From: Phocaeicola plebeius
GTDB taxonomy: Bacteria; Bacteroidota; Bacteroidia; Bacteroidales; Bacteroidaceae
Assembly (NCBI RefSeq): GCF_003437535.1
Contig: NZ_QSQT01000009.1
Span: forward strand, 62,001 to 126,000
DNA: 64,000 bases
Direction: 5' to 3'
The notes beneath the pieces are model-generated. The model ran no database searches. It worked only from the letters and a program-made list of their open reading frames with translations, and was not told the DNA's origin. Made by a program: the position numbers and the translations under genes. Numbering within the stretch: the stretch's first letter is position 1; each line of letters opens with the position of its first letter. Of the stretch, positions 55,137 to 63,831 are shown one piece after another.

Positions 55137-56405
55137 ATGAAAGTAGATGTTTTGTTAGGTTTACAGTGGGGCGACGAAGGAAAAGGTAAAGTCGTCGATG
55201 TATTGACTCCCCGTTACGATGTGGTTGCTCGTTTTCAAGGAGGCCCGAATGCCGGACATACTCTTGAGTTTGAAGGTCAGAAATATGTGCTCCGTTCTAT
55301 TCCTTCTGGAATCTTCCAGGGCGATAAGGTGAACATCATTGGTAATGGAGTGGTACTTGATCCTTCTTTGTTCAAGGCAGAAGCTGAAGCGTTGGAAGCA
55401 AGCGGACATCCGTTGAAAGAACGTTTGCACATCTCTAAGAAAGCTCATCTGATTCTTCCTACGCATCGTATTCTGGATGCAGCATACGAAGCAGCCAAGG
55501 GAGATTCAAAAGTAGGAACTACCGGAAAAGGTATTGGTCCGACTTATACCGATAAGGTGAGCCGTAATGGATTGCGCGTAGGTGATATTCTGCATAACTT
55601 TGAGGAAAAATATGCTGCTGCCAAAGCTCGTCATGAAGCTATTCTGAAGAGCCTTAATTATGAATATGACATTACTGAACTGGAAAAGCAATGGATGGAA
55701 GGTATCGAATACCTCCGTCAGTTCCCTCTGGTAGACAGTGAGCATGAAATCAATCGTCTGCTGAACGAAGGCAAGTCAGTACTTTGCGAAGGTGCTCAGG
55801 GAACTATGCTTGATGTAGATTTCGGTTCATATCCTTTTGTGACTTCATCTAACACCATTTGTGCAGGTGCCTGCACCGGATTGGGATTAGGTCCTAACAA
55901 GATTGGTGAAGTGTATGGTATTATGAAAGCATATTGTACACGCGTAGGTTCAGGTCCGTTCCCTACAGAACTTTTTGATGAAACAGGTAAGACAATTCGT
56001 GATTTAGGTCATGAGTATGGAGCTGTAACAGGACGTGAACGCCGTTGTGGCTGGGTTGACTTGGTTGCTTTGCGTTATGCAATTATGGTCAATGGTGTAA
56101 CTCAGCTGATTTTGATGAAGAGCGACGTGCTGGATGGATTTGATACCATCAAGGCTTGTGTAGCATACAAAGTAAACGGAGAAGAAATCGACTATTTCCC
56201 GTATGATATTACAGAAGGAGTAGAACCTGTATATGCTGAGCTTCCAGGTTGGAAAACAGATATGACGAAGATGACAAGCGAAGATGAATTCCCGGAAGAA
56301 TTCAATGCATATATCACATTCCTGGAAGAACAATTGGGTACTCCGATAAAGATTGTGTCTGTAGGTCCTGACCGTGCACAGACAATCGAACGTTATATCG
56401 ACTAA
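55137..56405 (+). CDS. purA: Adenylosuccinate synthase
   Basis: First committed step from IMP to AMP, using GTP and aspartate. 422 residues. The phosphate loop GLQWGDEGKGKVVD, the GPNAGHTL stretch, GTTGKGIGPTYTDK and GAVTGRERRCGW are all standard. A terminator follows after about 25 bp. Confidence 0.98.
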   Translation: MKVDVLLGLQWGDEGKGKVVDVLTPRYDVVARFQGGPNAGHTLEFEGQKYVLRSIPSGIFQGDKVNIIGNGVVLDPSLFKAEAEALEASGHPLKERLHISKKAHLILPTHRILDAAYEAAKGDSKVGTTGKGIGPTYTDKVSRNGLRVGDILHNFEEKYAAAKARHEAILKSLNYEYDITELEKQWMEGIEYLRQFPLVDSEHEINRLLNEGKSVLCEGAQGTMLDVDFGSYPFVTSSNTICAGACTGLGLGPNKIGEVYGIMKAYCTRVGSGPFPTELFDETGKTIRDLGHEYGAVTGRERRCGWVDLVALRYAIMVNGVTQLILMKSDVLDGFDTIKACVAYKVNGEEIDYFPYDITEGVEPVYAELPGWKTDMTKMTSEDEFPEEFNAYITFLEEQLGTPIKIVSVGPDRAQTIERYID

Positions 56406-56428
56406 TTTTTTTGTTGACATATTTTTTG

Positions 56429-56457
56429 AAAGCCGTCCCTTTGGGGCGGCTTTTTTT
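56429..56457 (+). terminator. Terminator of purA
   Basis: A short GC-rich hairpin (aaagccgtcc with ggggcggcttt, one G-T pair) followed by seven T. Confidence 0.85.
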
Positions 56458-56458
56458 A

Positions 56459-56824
56459 TTTTCATTCTGTTAAATTCTGATTTGACAAACCTTCCGTATT
56501 ATCCTTATTGAGTTAATCATTCTGTCTGTTCTTTTTGTATGTTTATTTCTGAATTATTTAAATTAATCGATGCGTTTTTCTTTCGGTTTATCTTTTATTC
56601 CTGATTGAATATTTCATATTTCTTTAATTTTATGAATTAAAAATGAATTGATATTCGATTTTGTTATATCTTTTTGCTTTTTGATTCTACTTTTCAGTAA
56701 TATTTTGTTGTTTATTTGAAGGAATATATATCTTTGCGATGTTGTTAATAGGTTTTAATATGTATTTATGAAGTATTATCAACTGAATGAGATTTATTTT
56801 TATGTTTAATCAAAGGAGGGATTT
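56459..56824 (+). promoter_or_regulatory. AT-rich leader and promoter region of the SusC-SusD-S9 operon
   Basis: This 366-bp gap has no gene. TTTG (56704-56707), 21 bp, TATCTTTG (56729-56736) is a consensus promoter, giving a leader of about 84 nt. The leader ends in AAAGGAGG (56812-56819), a full Shine-Dalgarno match that is unusual for this phylum, five bases before the ATG. Upstream of the promoter I see only AT-rich sequence. Confidence 0.7.
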
Positions 56825-59800
56825 ATGAAAAGAAAACTAACATTGATGCTGGCCCTGCTGTTTGTATGGACGGGTGTAGCATGGTCGCAAGGAGTAACTG
56901 TAAAAGGTGTAGTAACTTCCGAAGAAGATGGATTGCCCATTGTCGGGGCTTCAGTATTGGTAAAGGGTACTACCCAGGGAACCATTACGGATGTGGATGG
57001 TAACTTTATGATTTCAGGGGTGAAAGCTGACAGTAAGACCTTGATTGTTTCATTTGTGGGAATGAAAAGCAAGGAAGTAGCGATAAAAAAAGGTGAACTT
57101 AAGATTGTAATGAAATCAGATGCAGAAGTTTTGGATGAGGTAATGGTTGTTGCATACGGAACAGTAAAAAAATCAGCTTTTACCGGTTCTGCTACAGTTG
57201 TGGATCAGGATAAAATAAAATCTCCTGCTGTATCTTTCGATAAATCTTTGGCTGGACAGGTTTCTGGTGTGCAGGTTATGTCGAATTCTGGGCAGCCTGG
57301 ATCTGGAACTTCATTTCGTATTCGTGGATCTGGTTCATTGAAAGCTTCAAACGAGCCTCTTTATGTGATAGATGGGGTTGCTACAACTTCTACTGAATAC
57401 AGTTCTATTGCGGAAGAAAATGAATCTAGCTCGAATATTTTGTCTTCTATTAATCCTAATGATATTGAATCGATTACGGTCTTGAAAGATGCAGCAGCTG
57501 CAGCTTTGTATGGATCGCGTGCGGCTAATGGCGTAGTTGTAATTACTACAAAAAGTGGAAAAGAAGGAAAAGCTCGTGTTAATTTTAATGCACAGTTCTC
57601 ATGGTCTAAATTGGGCAAGGCGTATGATATGATGAGTTCTGCTGATATGTATAAAATGATTTATCAGGGGTATCGTGCTAAAGGTGAAACTATGGAGGAA
57701 GCTAATGCGAGTGCGCAAGGTGCATTAACGCATAACCCTTATAATGTAGAAAATCCATTAGATGAAAATGGAAATGTAGTTGATGGTGCTAAATTGGTTG
57801 TGGATACAGATTGGCAGAAAGAAGTGTTCCGTACAGCTCCCTCACAAGATTATAATATGAATGTAAGTGGAAAGAATGATAAAACAAATTACTTCTTTTC
57901 AATAGGATATACAAAACAAGGCGGTATAACTCCGGCGAGTGACTTTAAACGTTATTCAGCTAAAGCTAATATTAATACCAAAGTTAATAGATGGTTTAAT
58001 GCTGGTTTAAATGTTACTTTCTCACATTCTATTCAAAATACGACGGTAGAGAGCTCTGCAGGTGCAAGTCCTTTGTACAATGCTTTATCTTTCCCTAATG
58101 CGGTACCGGTATATATTGTAGATAATGAAGGTAATCCAGTTCTTGATGAAAATGGTAATAAACAATATAATTTTACCAATCCCGTTTCGCGTGATTTTAA
58201 TCCTTTAGCAATACCTTTAATGGATGTCAATCGGAGTAAATTTTATCGTTTGCTGGCATCTGGTTATGCTGAGATAACTTTCTTTAAAGGGCTCTCCTTT
58301 AAAACTGTTTTCTCTCCGGATTATGTGTCAACAGATGAACACCGTTATTGGAATAAAGAACATGGGAATGGTCCAACCTATAATGGACGTTTGGATAAAT
58401 ATCATCATGTAGATTTGATGTATACATCTACTAATACATTTAATTATACAAATGTGTTTAAAGATGTTCATAGTTTAAATGTAATGGCAGGTATGGAGTA
58501 TTGGCAAAGTACCTATGAAACATTATATGCTGGTGGTAGAGGTTTGCTTGGAGATATGCAGGAGTTGGCAGGAGCTTCAGGTTCTTTCTCTCCTTCTTCT
58601 GATACAACTAAAGAAACGTTGATTTCATATTTTGGACGTGCTGAGTATGCATATAAGGATAAGTATAACTTTTCTGCAAGTCTTCGTGCTGATGGTTCTT
58701 CTATTTTTGGGGCTGATACTAAATGGGGAACATTCTGGAGTTTAGGAGCGTCTTGGCGAATTAACCAAGAAGATTTTTTAAAAGATATTGAGTGGATTGA
58801 TAATCTGAAACTCCGATTGAGTTATGGTACTTCAGGTAATAAAAGTGGATTGGCTCGCTATGCTTCTTTAGGCTTATGGACGACTTCGGCTGATTATTTA
58901 TATGGTTCCAATATCGGAGTTGGACATGAACAGTTGGTAAATGCTTTATTGGGCTGGGAAAAGCAAGGAATGTTTAATGTGGGGGTTGATTTTAGTTTCT
59001 GGAATCGTTTTTATGGGTCTGTAGACTTCTTCAATAAAACGTCAGATGGTTTGTTGTATGATGTCCCATTGGCTTTGCAAAATGGATTAAGTTCAATTAC
59101 AATGAATGCTGCAAAGACTTCCAATACAGGATTTGAGATTGTTTTGGGAGCTAATATATTAAGAGGGCCATTGGTTTGGAATATGGACTTGAATGCTTCA
59201 TTCATTAAAGATAAAATTAAAGATTTGAATGGTGAAAATGATGTTCGTATGACAGATTATCAGAAAATATGGTCAGTTGGAGGTAGTCAATATGAGTTTT
59301 ATATGCCTACTTGGGCAGGAGTAGACCCCGATAATGGGAATCCTCTTTGGTATAAGGTTAATGACGATGGAACACGTACCACTACCTCTGTTTATAGTGA
59401 AGCAACTTATGAGAGACAAGGACGATCAACTCCGTTGGCTTATGGTGGTTTTATAAATACTTTTTCTTATAAGAACTTTGATTTGACGATTCAATTGAAT
59501 TATTCTTTGGGTGGTAAAATTTATGATAATATTTATGCTGGTATGATGCACGACGGAGCAACAACTGCTCAAAATATGCATGTGGATGCATTGGAAGCGT
59601 GGACAACCCCAGGGCAACAGACAAATGTTCCTAAATATGCGATTAATAACGCTACAAATTCAGCAAGTCTGTCTTCTCGTTTCCTCTATGATGCGACAAA
59701 TGTTAAGCTGAAAACAATTACTTTATCATATACTTTACCTAAGAATCTGGGAGTCTTTTCAAAAGTTATTTCAGGGGCAAAACTTTGGGTATCTGCTGAT

Positions 59801-59941
59801 AATTTGTGTACATGGTTCGCTGATAAAGGATATAAGGGATATGATGACATCGATATATATGGTGTGCAAGGGTATAAAACTTATCCGTATTCATTCCCTA
59901 CTCCACGAACATTCTCTATTGGTGCGAACTTGACTTTTTAA
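56825..59941 (+). CDS. SusC/RagA-type TonB-dependent outer-membrane transporter
   Basis: 1038 residues with a signal peptide (LTLMLALLFVWTGVAWS), an N-terminal carboxypeptidase-regulatory-like domain (about 22-100; VKGVVTSEEDGLPIVGASV), a TonB-box/plug domain (about 105-225; VVAYGTVKKSAFTGSA, ending AALYGSRAANGVVVITTK) and a 22-strand barrel. No N-terminal STN domain is present, so no direct sigma/anti-sigma signalling is expected. With SusD it would import oligomers by a TonB-driven mechanism. The adjacent S9 peptidase suggests peptides as cargo, as for RagAB. Confidence 0.95.
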   Translation: MKRKLTLMLALLFVWTGVAWSQGVTVKGVVTSEEDGLPIVGASVLVKGTTQGTITDVDGNFMISGVKADSKTLIVSFVGMKSKEVAIKKGELKIVMKSDAEVLDEVMVVAYGTVKKSAFTGSATVVDQDKIKSPAVSFDKSLAGQVSGVQVMSNSGQPGSGTSFRIRGSGSLKASNEPLYVIDGVATTSTEYSSIAEENESSSNILSSINPNDIESITVLKDAAAAALYGSRAANGVVVITTKSGKEGKARVNFNAQFSWSKLGKAYDMMSSADMYKMIYQGYRAKGETMEEANASAQGALTHNPYNVENPLDENGNVVDGAKLVVDTDWQKEVFRTAPSQDYNMNVSGKNDKTNYFFSIGYTKQGGITPASDFKRYSAKANINTKVNRWFNAGLNVTFSHSIQNTTVESSAGASPLYNALSFPNAVPVYIVDNEGNPVLDENGNKQYNFTNPVSRDFNPLAIPLMDVNRSKFYRLLASGYAEITFFKGLSFKTVFSPDYVSTDEHRYWNKEHGNGPTYNGRLDKYHHVDLMYTSTNTFNYTNVFKDVHSLNVMAGMEYWQSTYETLYAGGRGLLGDMQELAGASGSFSPSSDTTKETLISYFGRAEYAYKDKYNFSASLRADGSSIFGADTKWGTFWSLGASWRINQEDFLKDIEWIDNLKLRLSYGTSGNKSGLARYASLGLWTTSADYLYGSNIGVGHEQLVNALLGWEKQGMFNVGVDFSFWNRFYGSVDFFNKTSDGLLYDVPLALQNGLSSITMNAAKTSNTGFEIVLGANILRGPLVWNMDLNASFIKDKIKDLNGENDVRMTDYQKIWSVGGSQYEFYMPTWAGVDPDNGNPLWYKVNDDGTRTTTSVYSEATYERQGRSTPLAYGGFINTFSYKNFDLTIQLNYSLGGKIYDNIYAGMMHDGATTAQNMHVDALEAWTTPGQQTNVPKYAINNATNSASLSSRFLYDATNVKLKTITLSYTLPKNLGVFSKVISGAKLWVSADNLCTWFADKGYKGYDDIDIYGVQGYKTYPYSFPTPRTFSIGANLTF

Positions 59942-59965
59942 AATTTAATCTAAACAGATATTGAT

Positions 59966-61480
59966 ATGAAGGCTAAATATTTATATGTTCTATTATTTTT
60001 ATTTTCATTTTCATCTTGTTCGGATGATTTGCTTTACCAAGAACCATCCACTTCTTTAACAGATGAAAGTGTATTGGAAAGTGCAGAAAATGTTAAGGCT
60101 GTTTTGATGGGTGCATATTCTTGGACTGGACATTTTCATTATTTGACTATTGGGCAAATTTCACTTGATGTAATGGGAAATGATTTGAAAATTTCAAATG
60201 GTAATTACCATTACTCTACCTATAACTGGCTGATGTATTCGTATGCTTATCAGCAGTATCCTCGTGAGTTTGATGGATGGTGGAGCGCTTATTCTCCTTA
60301 CATGTGGGAAAAGGCTTATAAGGCGATAGATGAATGTAATCAGATTATTGTTAATGCAGACAAGCTTCCTGAAGGTTGTGACGACCTGTTGGCACAAGCT
60401 TATGGAATTAGAGGGTGGAATTTCCTGAACTTGTATCATTTATATTGTGCTTCATATACTTCTGCAGGTCCTTCAGGGCAAGGCTTGTTTTTGCGTTTGA
60501 CTCCAGCTGATGCAAGCGGAGATAATGCTCCAAGGTCTGATTTGGCTACATCTATGAAGCGTATTATTGATGATTTTACTTATGTATATAAAAATTCTAC
60601 GGGAACAGATAGTTATTTTATAAATAAGCGTGCTGCAGCTTTGCTGTTGGCCAGAACTTATTTGGATATGGGAGAGTATGATAATGCAAGAATGTATGCA
60701 GAAGCTGTAGGTAGTCCGTTTGATGGTTCTGATTTAATGACCAAAGAAGAATATCAATCCGGTTTTAACACTATCAACTCGGAGTGGTTATGGGGATTTA
60801 ATTTTACTTCGGAAACAACCAATATCTATGCTTCTATACCTTCTTTTTATCAGGTAGCAACAGCTAAAGATAAAGATTCAGGTTACGGAACACCTAGTTA
60901 TGGTACTCAAGTTGACTATGATTATTTATTGAAAAACGGTGTAGATTATTTAGTAGGTTATGGAACTGTAAGAGTTGCCAAATCATTTGTAGATATATTT
61001 GAGAATAATGATTGTAGAAAATTGTTCCCATTTTATTTGGATAGCAAAGATGGTTATATCACTTCTAAATTTACCTCTAAGGTGTCATTGGGTATAGCTG
61101 ACTATCCAATGTGTCGTTTAGCTGAGGCGTATTTAATAGAAGCAGAGTGTTTGTTGAAAGGCAGTCAACCAGATGTCGTAAAAGGTTTGCAGATATTAAA
61201 CGCATTGCGTGTGAAGAGAGGGGAATCACAACTTACTTCTGCTCAGTTTACATCTGATGAAATATGGAAAGAACGTCGGCGTGAATTATATGGTGAAGGA
61301 TTTGCTTTGTCTGATATTAAACGTTTGCAGAAACCTTTGGAGAGGGTTGGAGAAGAACATTGGAGTGATGTGATTACTCTGCCGGCAAATAGCCCAAGAA
61401 TGATGTTCCCGATTCCTGCTGATGAACTGGATTATAATAAGAGTGCCACATCAGATGATCAAAATGAATATTGGAGATAA
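59966..61480 (+). CDS. SusD/RagB-type surface lipoprotein
   Basis: 504 residues. A lipoprotein signal (LYVLLFLFSFSSCSDD) is followed by the helical TPR core (WEKAYKAIDECNQIIVNADKL, AQAYGIRGWNFLNLYHLYC) and the RagB/SusD C-terminus (RLAEAYLIEAECLLKG, IWKERRRELYGEGFALSDIK, FPIPADELDYN). It forms the lid over the SusC channel encoded 24 bp upstream and captures substrate. Confidence 0.95.
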   Translation: MKAKYLYVLLFLFSFSSCSDDLLYQEPSTSLTDESVLESAENVKAVLMGAYSWTGHFHYLTIGQISLDVMGNDLKISNGNYHYSTYNWLMYSYAYQQYPREFDGWWSAYSPYMWEKAYKAIDECNQIIVNADKLPEGCDDLLAQAYGIRGWNFLNLYHLYCASYTSAGPSGQGLFLRLTPADASGDNAPRSDLATSMKRIIDDFTYVYKNSTGTDSYFINKRAAALLLARTYLDMGEYDNARMYAEAVGSPFDGSDLMTKEEYQSGFNTINSEWLWGFNFTSETTNIYASIPSFYQVATAKDKDSGYGTPSYGTQVDYDYLLKNGVDYLVGYGTVRVAKSFVDIFENNDCRKLFPFYLDSKDGYITSKFTSKVSLGIADYPMCRLAEAYLIEAECLLKGSQPDVVKGLQILNALRVKRGESQLTSAQFTSDEIWKERRRELYGEGFALSDIKRLQKPLERVGEEHWSDVITLPANSPRMMFPIPADELDYNKSATSDDQNEYWR

Positions 61481-61512
61481 TTATGATTGGTTTTTTAAGG
61501 AAGTAGAAGTAT

Positions 61513-63477
61513 ATGAAAAATATAGCGGTAATAGTTTGTCTAGTATTAGGCTTGTGGGGGTGTGGAACGAAACAAGCCGATAATAGCTTAGTGCTTAATT
61601 TTGAAGGCCGTTCTATAGATATTGCGCCTTATTTTAAAGATTTTCCTTATTCTATATTTACAATTAGTAAGGATGGAAGTAAATTGTTGTTTTTCAAAAC
61701 GGGAGAAAAACAGACTCTTCAGTGGATGGACATAGCTAAGGGAGCAGATTTGTGTGAGGCTAAAGATGTGGTAGATGTAGATTTTGCTACAAGAAATGGA
61801 TGGCATGCCCAATATAACTCAAATGATGGTATGGTTTATTGGATTGGCGATGAACATAATGAAGAAATCATAAATATTTATCGTACTGTGCCTGGGTCTA
61901 ATCAGGTAGAGAAGCTAACAGATGTTCCCTATATATATGCGTGGGATTTTAATCCTGATGGAACTAAAATTGCTTATGTTTCCAGAATGGGACAAAATGA
62001 AAATCGGTTGGATGAATTGCATATTTTGGATTTGAAAACTTTGCAGGATAGTCTGTTGAGGACTGATGAAGTTGATTTTCGATATACTTGGGGAGATATT
62101 AGTTGGCAGCCTGAAGGTAAGGGGGTTATGTTGCTGGCTTTAAAAGACATGGATCGTACTTATACTAATGTCTTGTACATAGATTTGGCGACAAAGGCAT
62201 CAAAAGTGTTGACTGATCCATCTAAAGAAGGAAGTCTTTCTGGTACGATGGTGTTGCCTGAATGGGTTTCATCAGATAAAGCTTTGTTTATTTCTGATCA
62301 GGATGGGTATAATAACTTATATTCATTTACTTTATCAACTGGAGAAGTAAAACAGCTTACTCATTATACCATGAATTTGGATAATGTCTGTTTACTTTCG
62401 TTGAAAGATAAAAAGATGGTTTTTGCTCTTCAAAGCAATCCCGTGCATACTAATATGATTTTGTTTGATCCGCAATCGGAAAAGGTTGTCTATACTCAAG
62501 AGTCATCATTGAATTTACAACTTGGAGGTGTTACGGGGAATACGGTTACCATGTTGGCGGGTGGAACTACTACTCTGTTCCAAGTTGTAAAAGCTGTTGT
62601 GGATCCTTCTCAAATAAAAATGGAAACAGTAATGGATATTCCAGATGACTTGAAAGAAAAGTTAGTGCATTCTACAGTTGAAAGATTAGAAATACCAACT
62701 TTTGATGTGGACTCTTTAACAGGTAAGCAGCGTATTTTGCATGCTTATCTTTTCAAACCCAAAAATCCGTTGCCAGAAAATAAAAGTTTATTGATGGTCG
62801 AATCTTTTTATGGAGGTGAGAACCGGTATTCTTCCGAGTATCAGATACTTAATCAGGCTGGTATTTATGTGTTGAGCGCTTCTCCTCGTGGAAGTGCTGG
62901 CTTTGGTCGTGATTTTGCAGCTATGAATGACCATGATTTGGGAGGTAATGAAACATTGGATATGATTTACGTTTCTCGTTATGTGGCAGACAAACTAAAT
63001 ATTCCATCTCAAAGAGTTGGAGTATTTGGCATGAGTCATGGAGGATATGAAACAATGCGTCTGATGACTTTCCCTGGTGAGGTAAATGGATATAAGGCTA
63101 AGTTCCCATTTGGATTTGGAATAGAAACAGCAGGTTTTTGTGATATTATTTGGCAGCATCATCATTCTAACATTCCAGACTGGACTGCTCTTGAGGCCGG
63201 TGATCCAGTGAAGGATTCTTTAAAATTGGTAGATCGATCTCCAATAACACATGCTGATAAAATAACAGGTCCATTATTATTGATTCACGGTGATCATGAT
63301 AATAGAGTCGATATTGGTGGTTCTCAGTTTATGGCTGATAAATTAAAAGAGTTGGGTAAGACTTATCGCTTTGTTAAGTTCCCAGGTTTGGGCCATGGAA
63401 TTAAAGGTGTGGAAAACAATAGAAAATATTATTCTGAGTGCTTTGACTTTATCGAATCAGAAGTATTGAATAAATAA
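61513..63477 (+). CDS. S9-family prolyl-oligopeptidase-type serine peptidase, lipoprotein
   Basis: 654 residues. A lipoprotein signal (VIVCLVLGLWGCG, cysteine at about residue 17) anchors it at a membrane. The N-terminal part (about 40-390) is a beta-propeller with WD40/TolB-like repeats such as AWDFNPDGTKIAYVSRMG; the C-terminal alpha/beta hydrolase has S508 in GMSHGGYE, D596 in HGDHDNRV and H628 in GLGHG. It would cleave short peptides, probably those imported by the SusC/D pair in the same operon (32-bp gap). Confidence 0.92.
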   Translation: MKNIAVIVCLVLGLWGCGTKQADNSLVLNFEGRSIDIAPYFKDFPYSIFTISKDGSKLLFFKTGEKQTLQWMDIAKGADLCEAKDVVDVDFATRNGWHAQYNSNDGMVYWIGDEHNEEIINIYRTVPGSNQVEKLTDVPYIYAWDFNPDGTKIAYVSRMGQNENRLDELHILDLKTLQDSLLRTDEVDFRYTWGDISWQPEGKGVMLLALKDMDRTYTNVLYIDLATKASKVLTDPSKEGSLSGTMVLPEWVSSDKALFISDQDGYNNLYSFTLSTGEVKQLTHYTMNLDNVCLLSLKDKKMVFALQSNPVHTNMILFDPQSEKVVYTQESSLNLQLGGVTGNTVTMLAGGTTTLFQVVKAVVDPSQIKMETVMDIPDDLKEKLVHSTVERLEIPTFDVDSLTGKQRILHAYLFKPKNPLPENKSLLMVESFYGGENRYSSEYQILNQAGIYVLSASPRGSAGFGRDFAAMNDHDLGGNETLDMIYVSRYVADKLNIPSQRVGVFGMSHGGYETMRLMTFPGEVNGYKAKFPFGFGIETAGFCDIIWQHHHSNIPDWTALEAGDPVKDSLKLVDRSPITHADKITGPLLLIHGDHDNRVDIGGSQFMADKLKELGKTYRFVKFPGLGHGIKGVENNRKYYSECFDFIESEVLNK

Positions 63478-63506
63478 TATATGTCTCTCTTTTAATTTGC
63501 ATTTTG

Positions 63507-63542
63507 AAGGGGTTTCTCAGTGATGAGGGGCCTCTTTTTTTT
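63507..63542 (+). terminator. Terminator of the SusC-SusD-S9 operon
   Basis: AAGGGGTTTCTCA, loop GTGA, TGAGGGGCCTCTT pairs over 13 bp including G-U pairs, followed by a T run. Confidence 0.8.
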
Positions 63543-63626
63543 ATTTTATGAATTCTGTTAACTGCTTTGAATATTTTGCCTTGGTGGTTAATGTATGTTG
63601 TAAAGCATTCTTTTTTAGCCTTGTAT

Positions 63627-63657
63627 TTTGCCATTCCGGATAAAATAAATATTTTTG
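63627..63657 (+). promoter_or_regulatory. Promoter of the candidate small RNA
   Basis: TTTG (63627-63630), 19 bp, TATTTTTG (63650-63657) is a consensus promoter placed downstream of a terminator and not followed by a plausible protein gene. Confidence 0.7.
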
Positions 63658-63660
63658 TAC

Positions 63661-63725
63661 TGTGTTTTTCATAGTATTAGATTTAAGGTTAACAAAGGTT
63701 GGAGTTCAGCGGAACTCCTTTTTTT
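63661..63725 (+). ncRNA. Candidate independent small RNA of about 65 nt
   Basis: Between its own promoter (63627-63657) and an intrinsic terminator, GGAGTTC-agcg-GAACTCC (63701-63718) plus seven T, lies an unstructured A/T-rich stretch of about 40 nt that contains AGATTTAAGGTTAACAAAGG. No open frame with a start signal fits. The sequence looks like a trans-acting or 5'-unstructured regulator, but no target was sought. A promoter-to-terminator layout of this kind is described for the Bacteroidales-1 RNA motif; whether this is a member cannot be told here. Confidence 0.6.
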
Positions 63726-63771
63726 ATGCCCTTTTCCGTTTAATATTTCATTTTGTTTTTGTTCGTAAAAA

Positions 63772-63831
63772 AAATGCTCTTGCGTTCCATCCAAAACGCA
63801 CTTGCGTTTTATATCAAATGTACTTGCGTTT
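63772..63831. repeat. Array B2: three 22-bp-period palindromic repeats
   Basis: Units at 63772, 63794 and 63816, exactly 22 bp apart, belong to the AAACGCACTTGCGTTT family; the middle one is a perfect match to the consensus of array B1, 31 kb away. The array starts about 50 bp after the small-RNA terminator. Confidence 0.88.

Noticed and set aside
21756..63831. Regularly spaced repeats as CRISPR arrays
   Set aside because: The spacing is exact, but spacers are only 6 nt and repeat units 16 nt and divergent; no cas genes are present.
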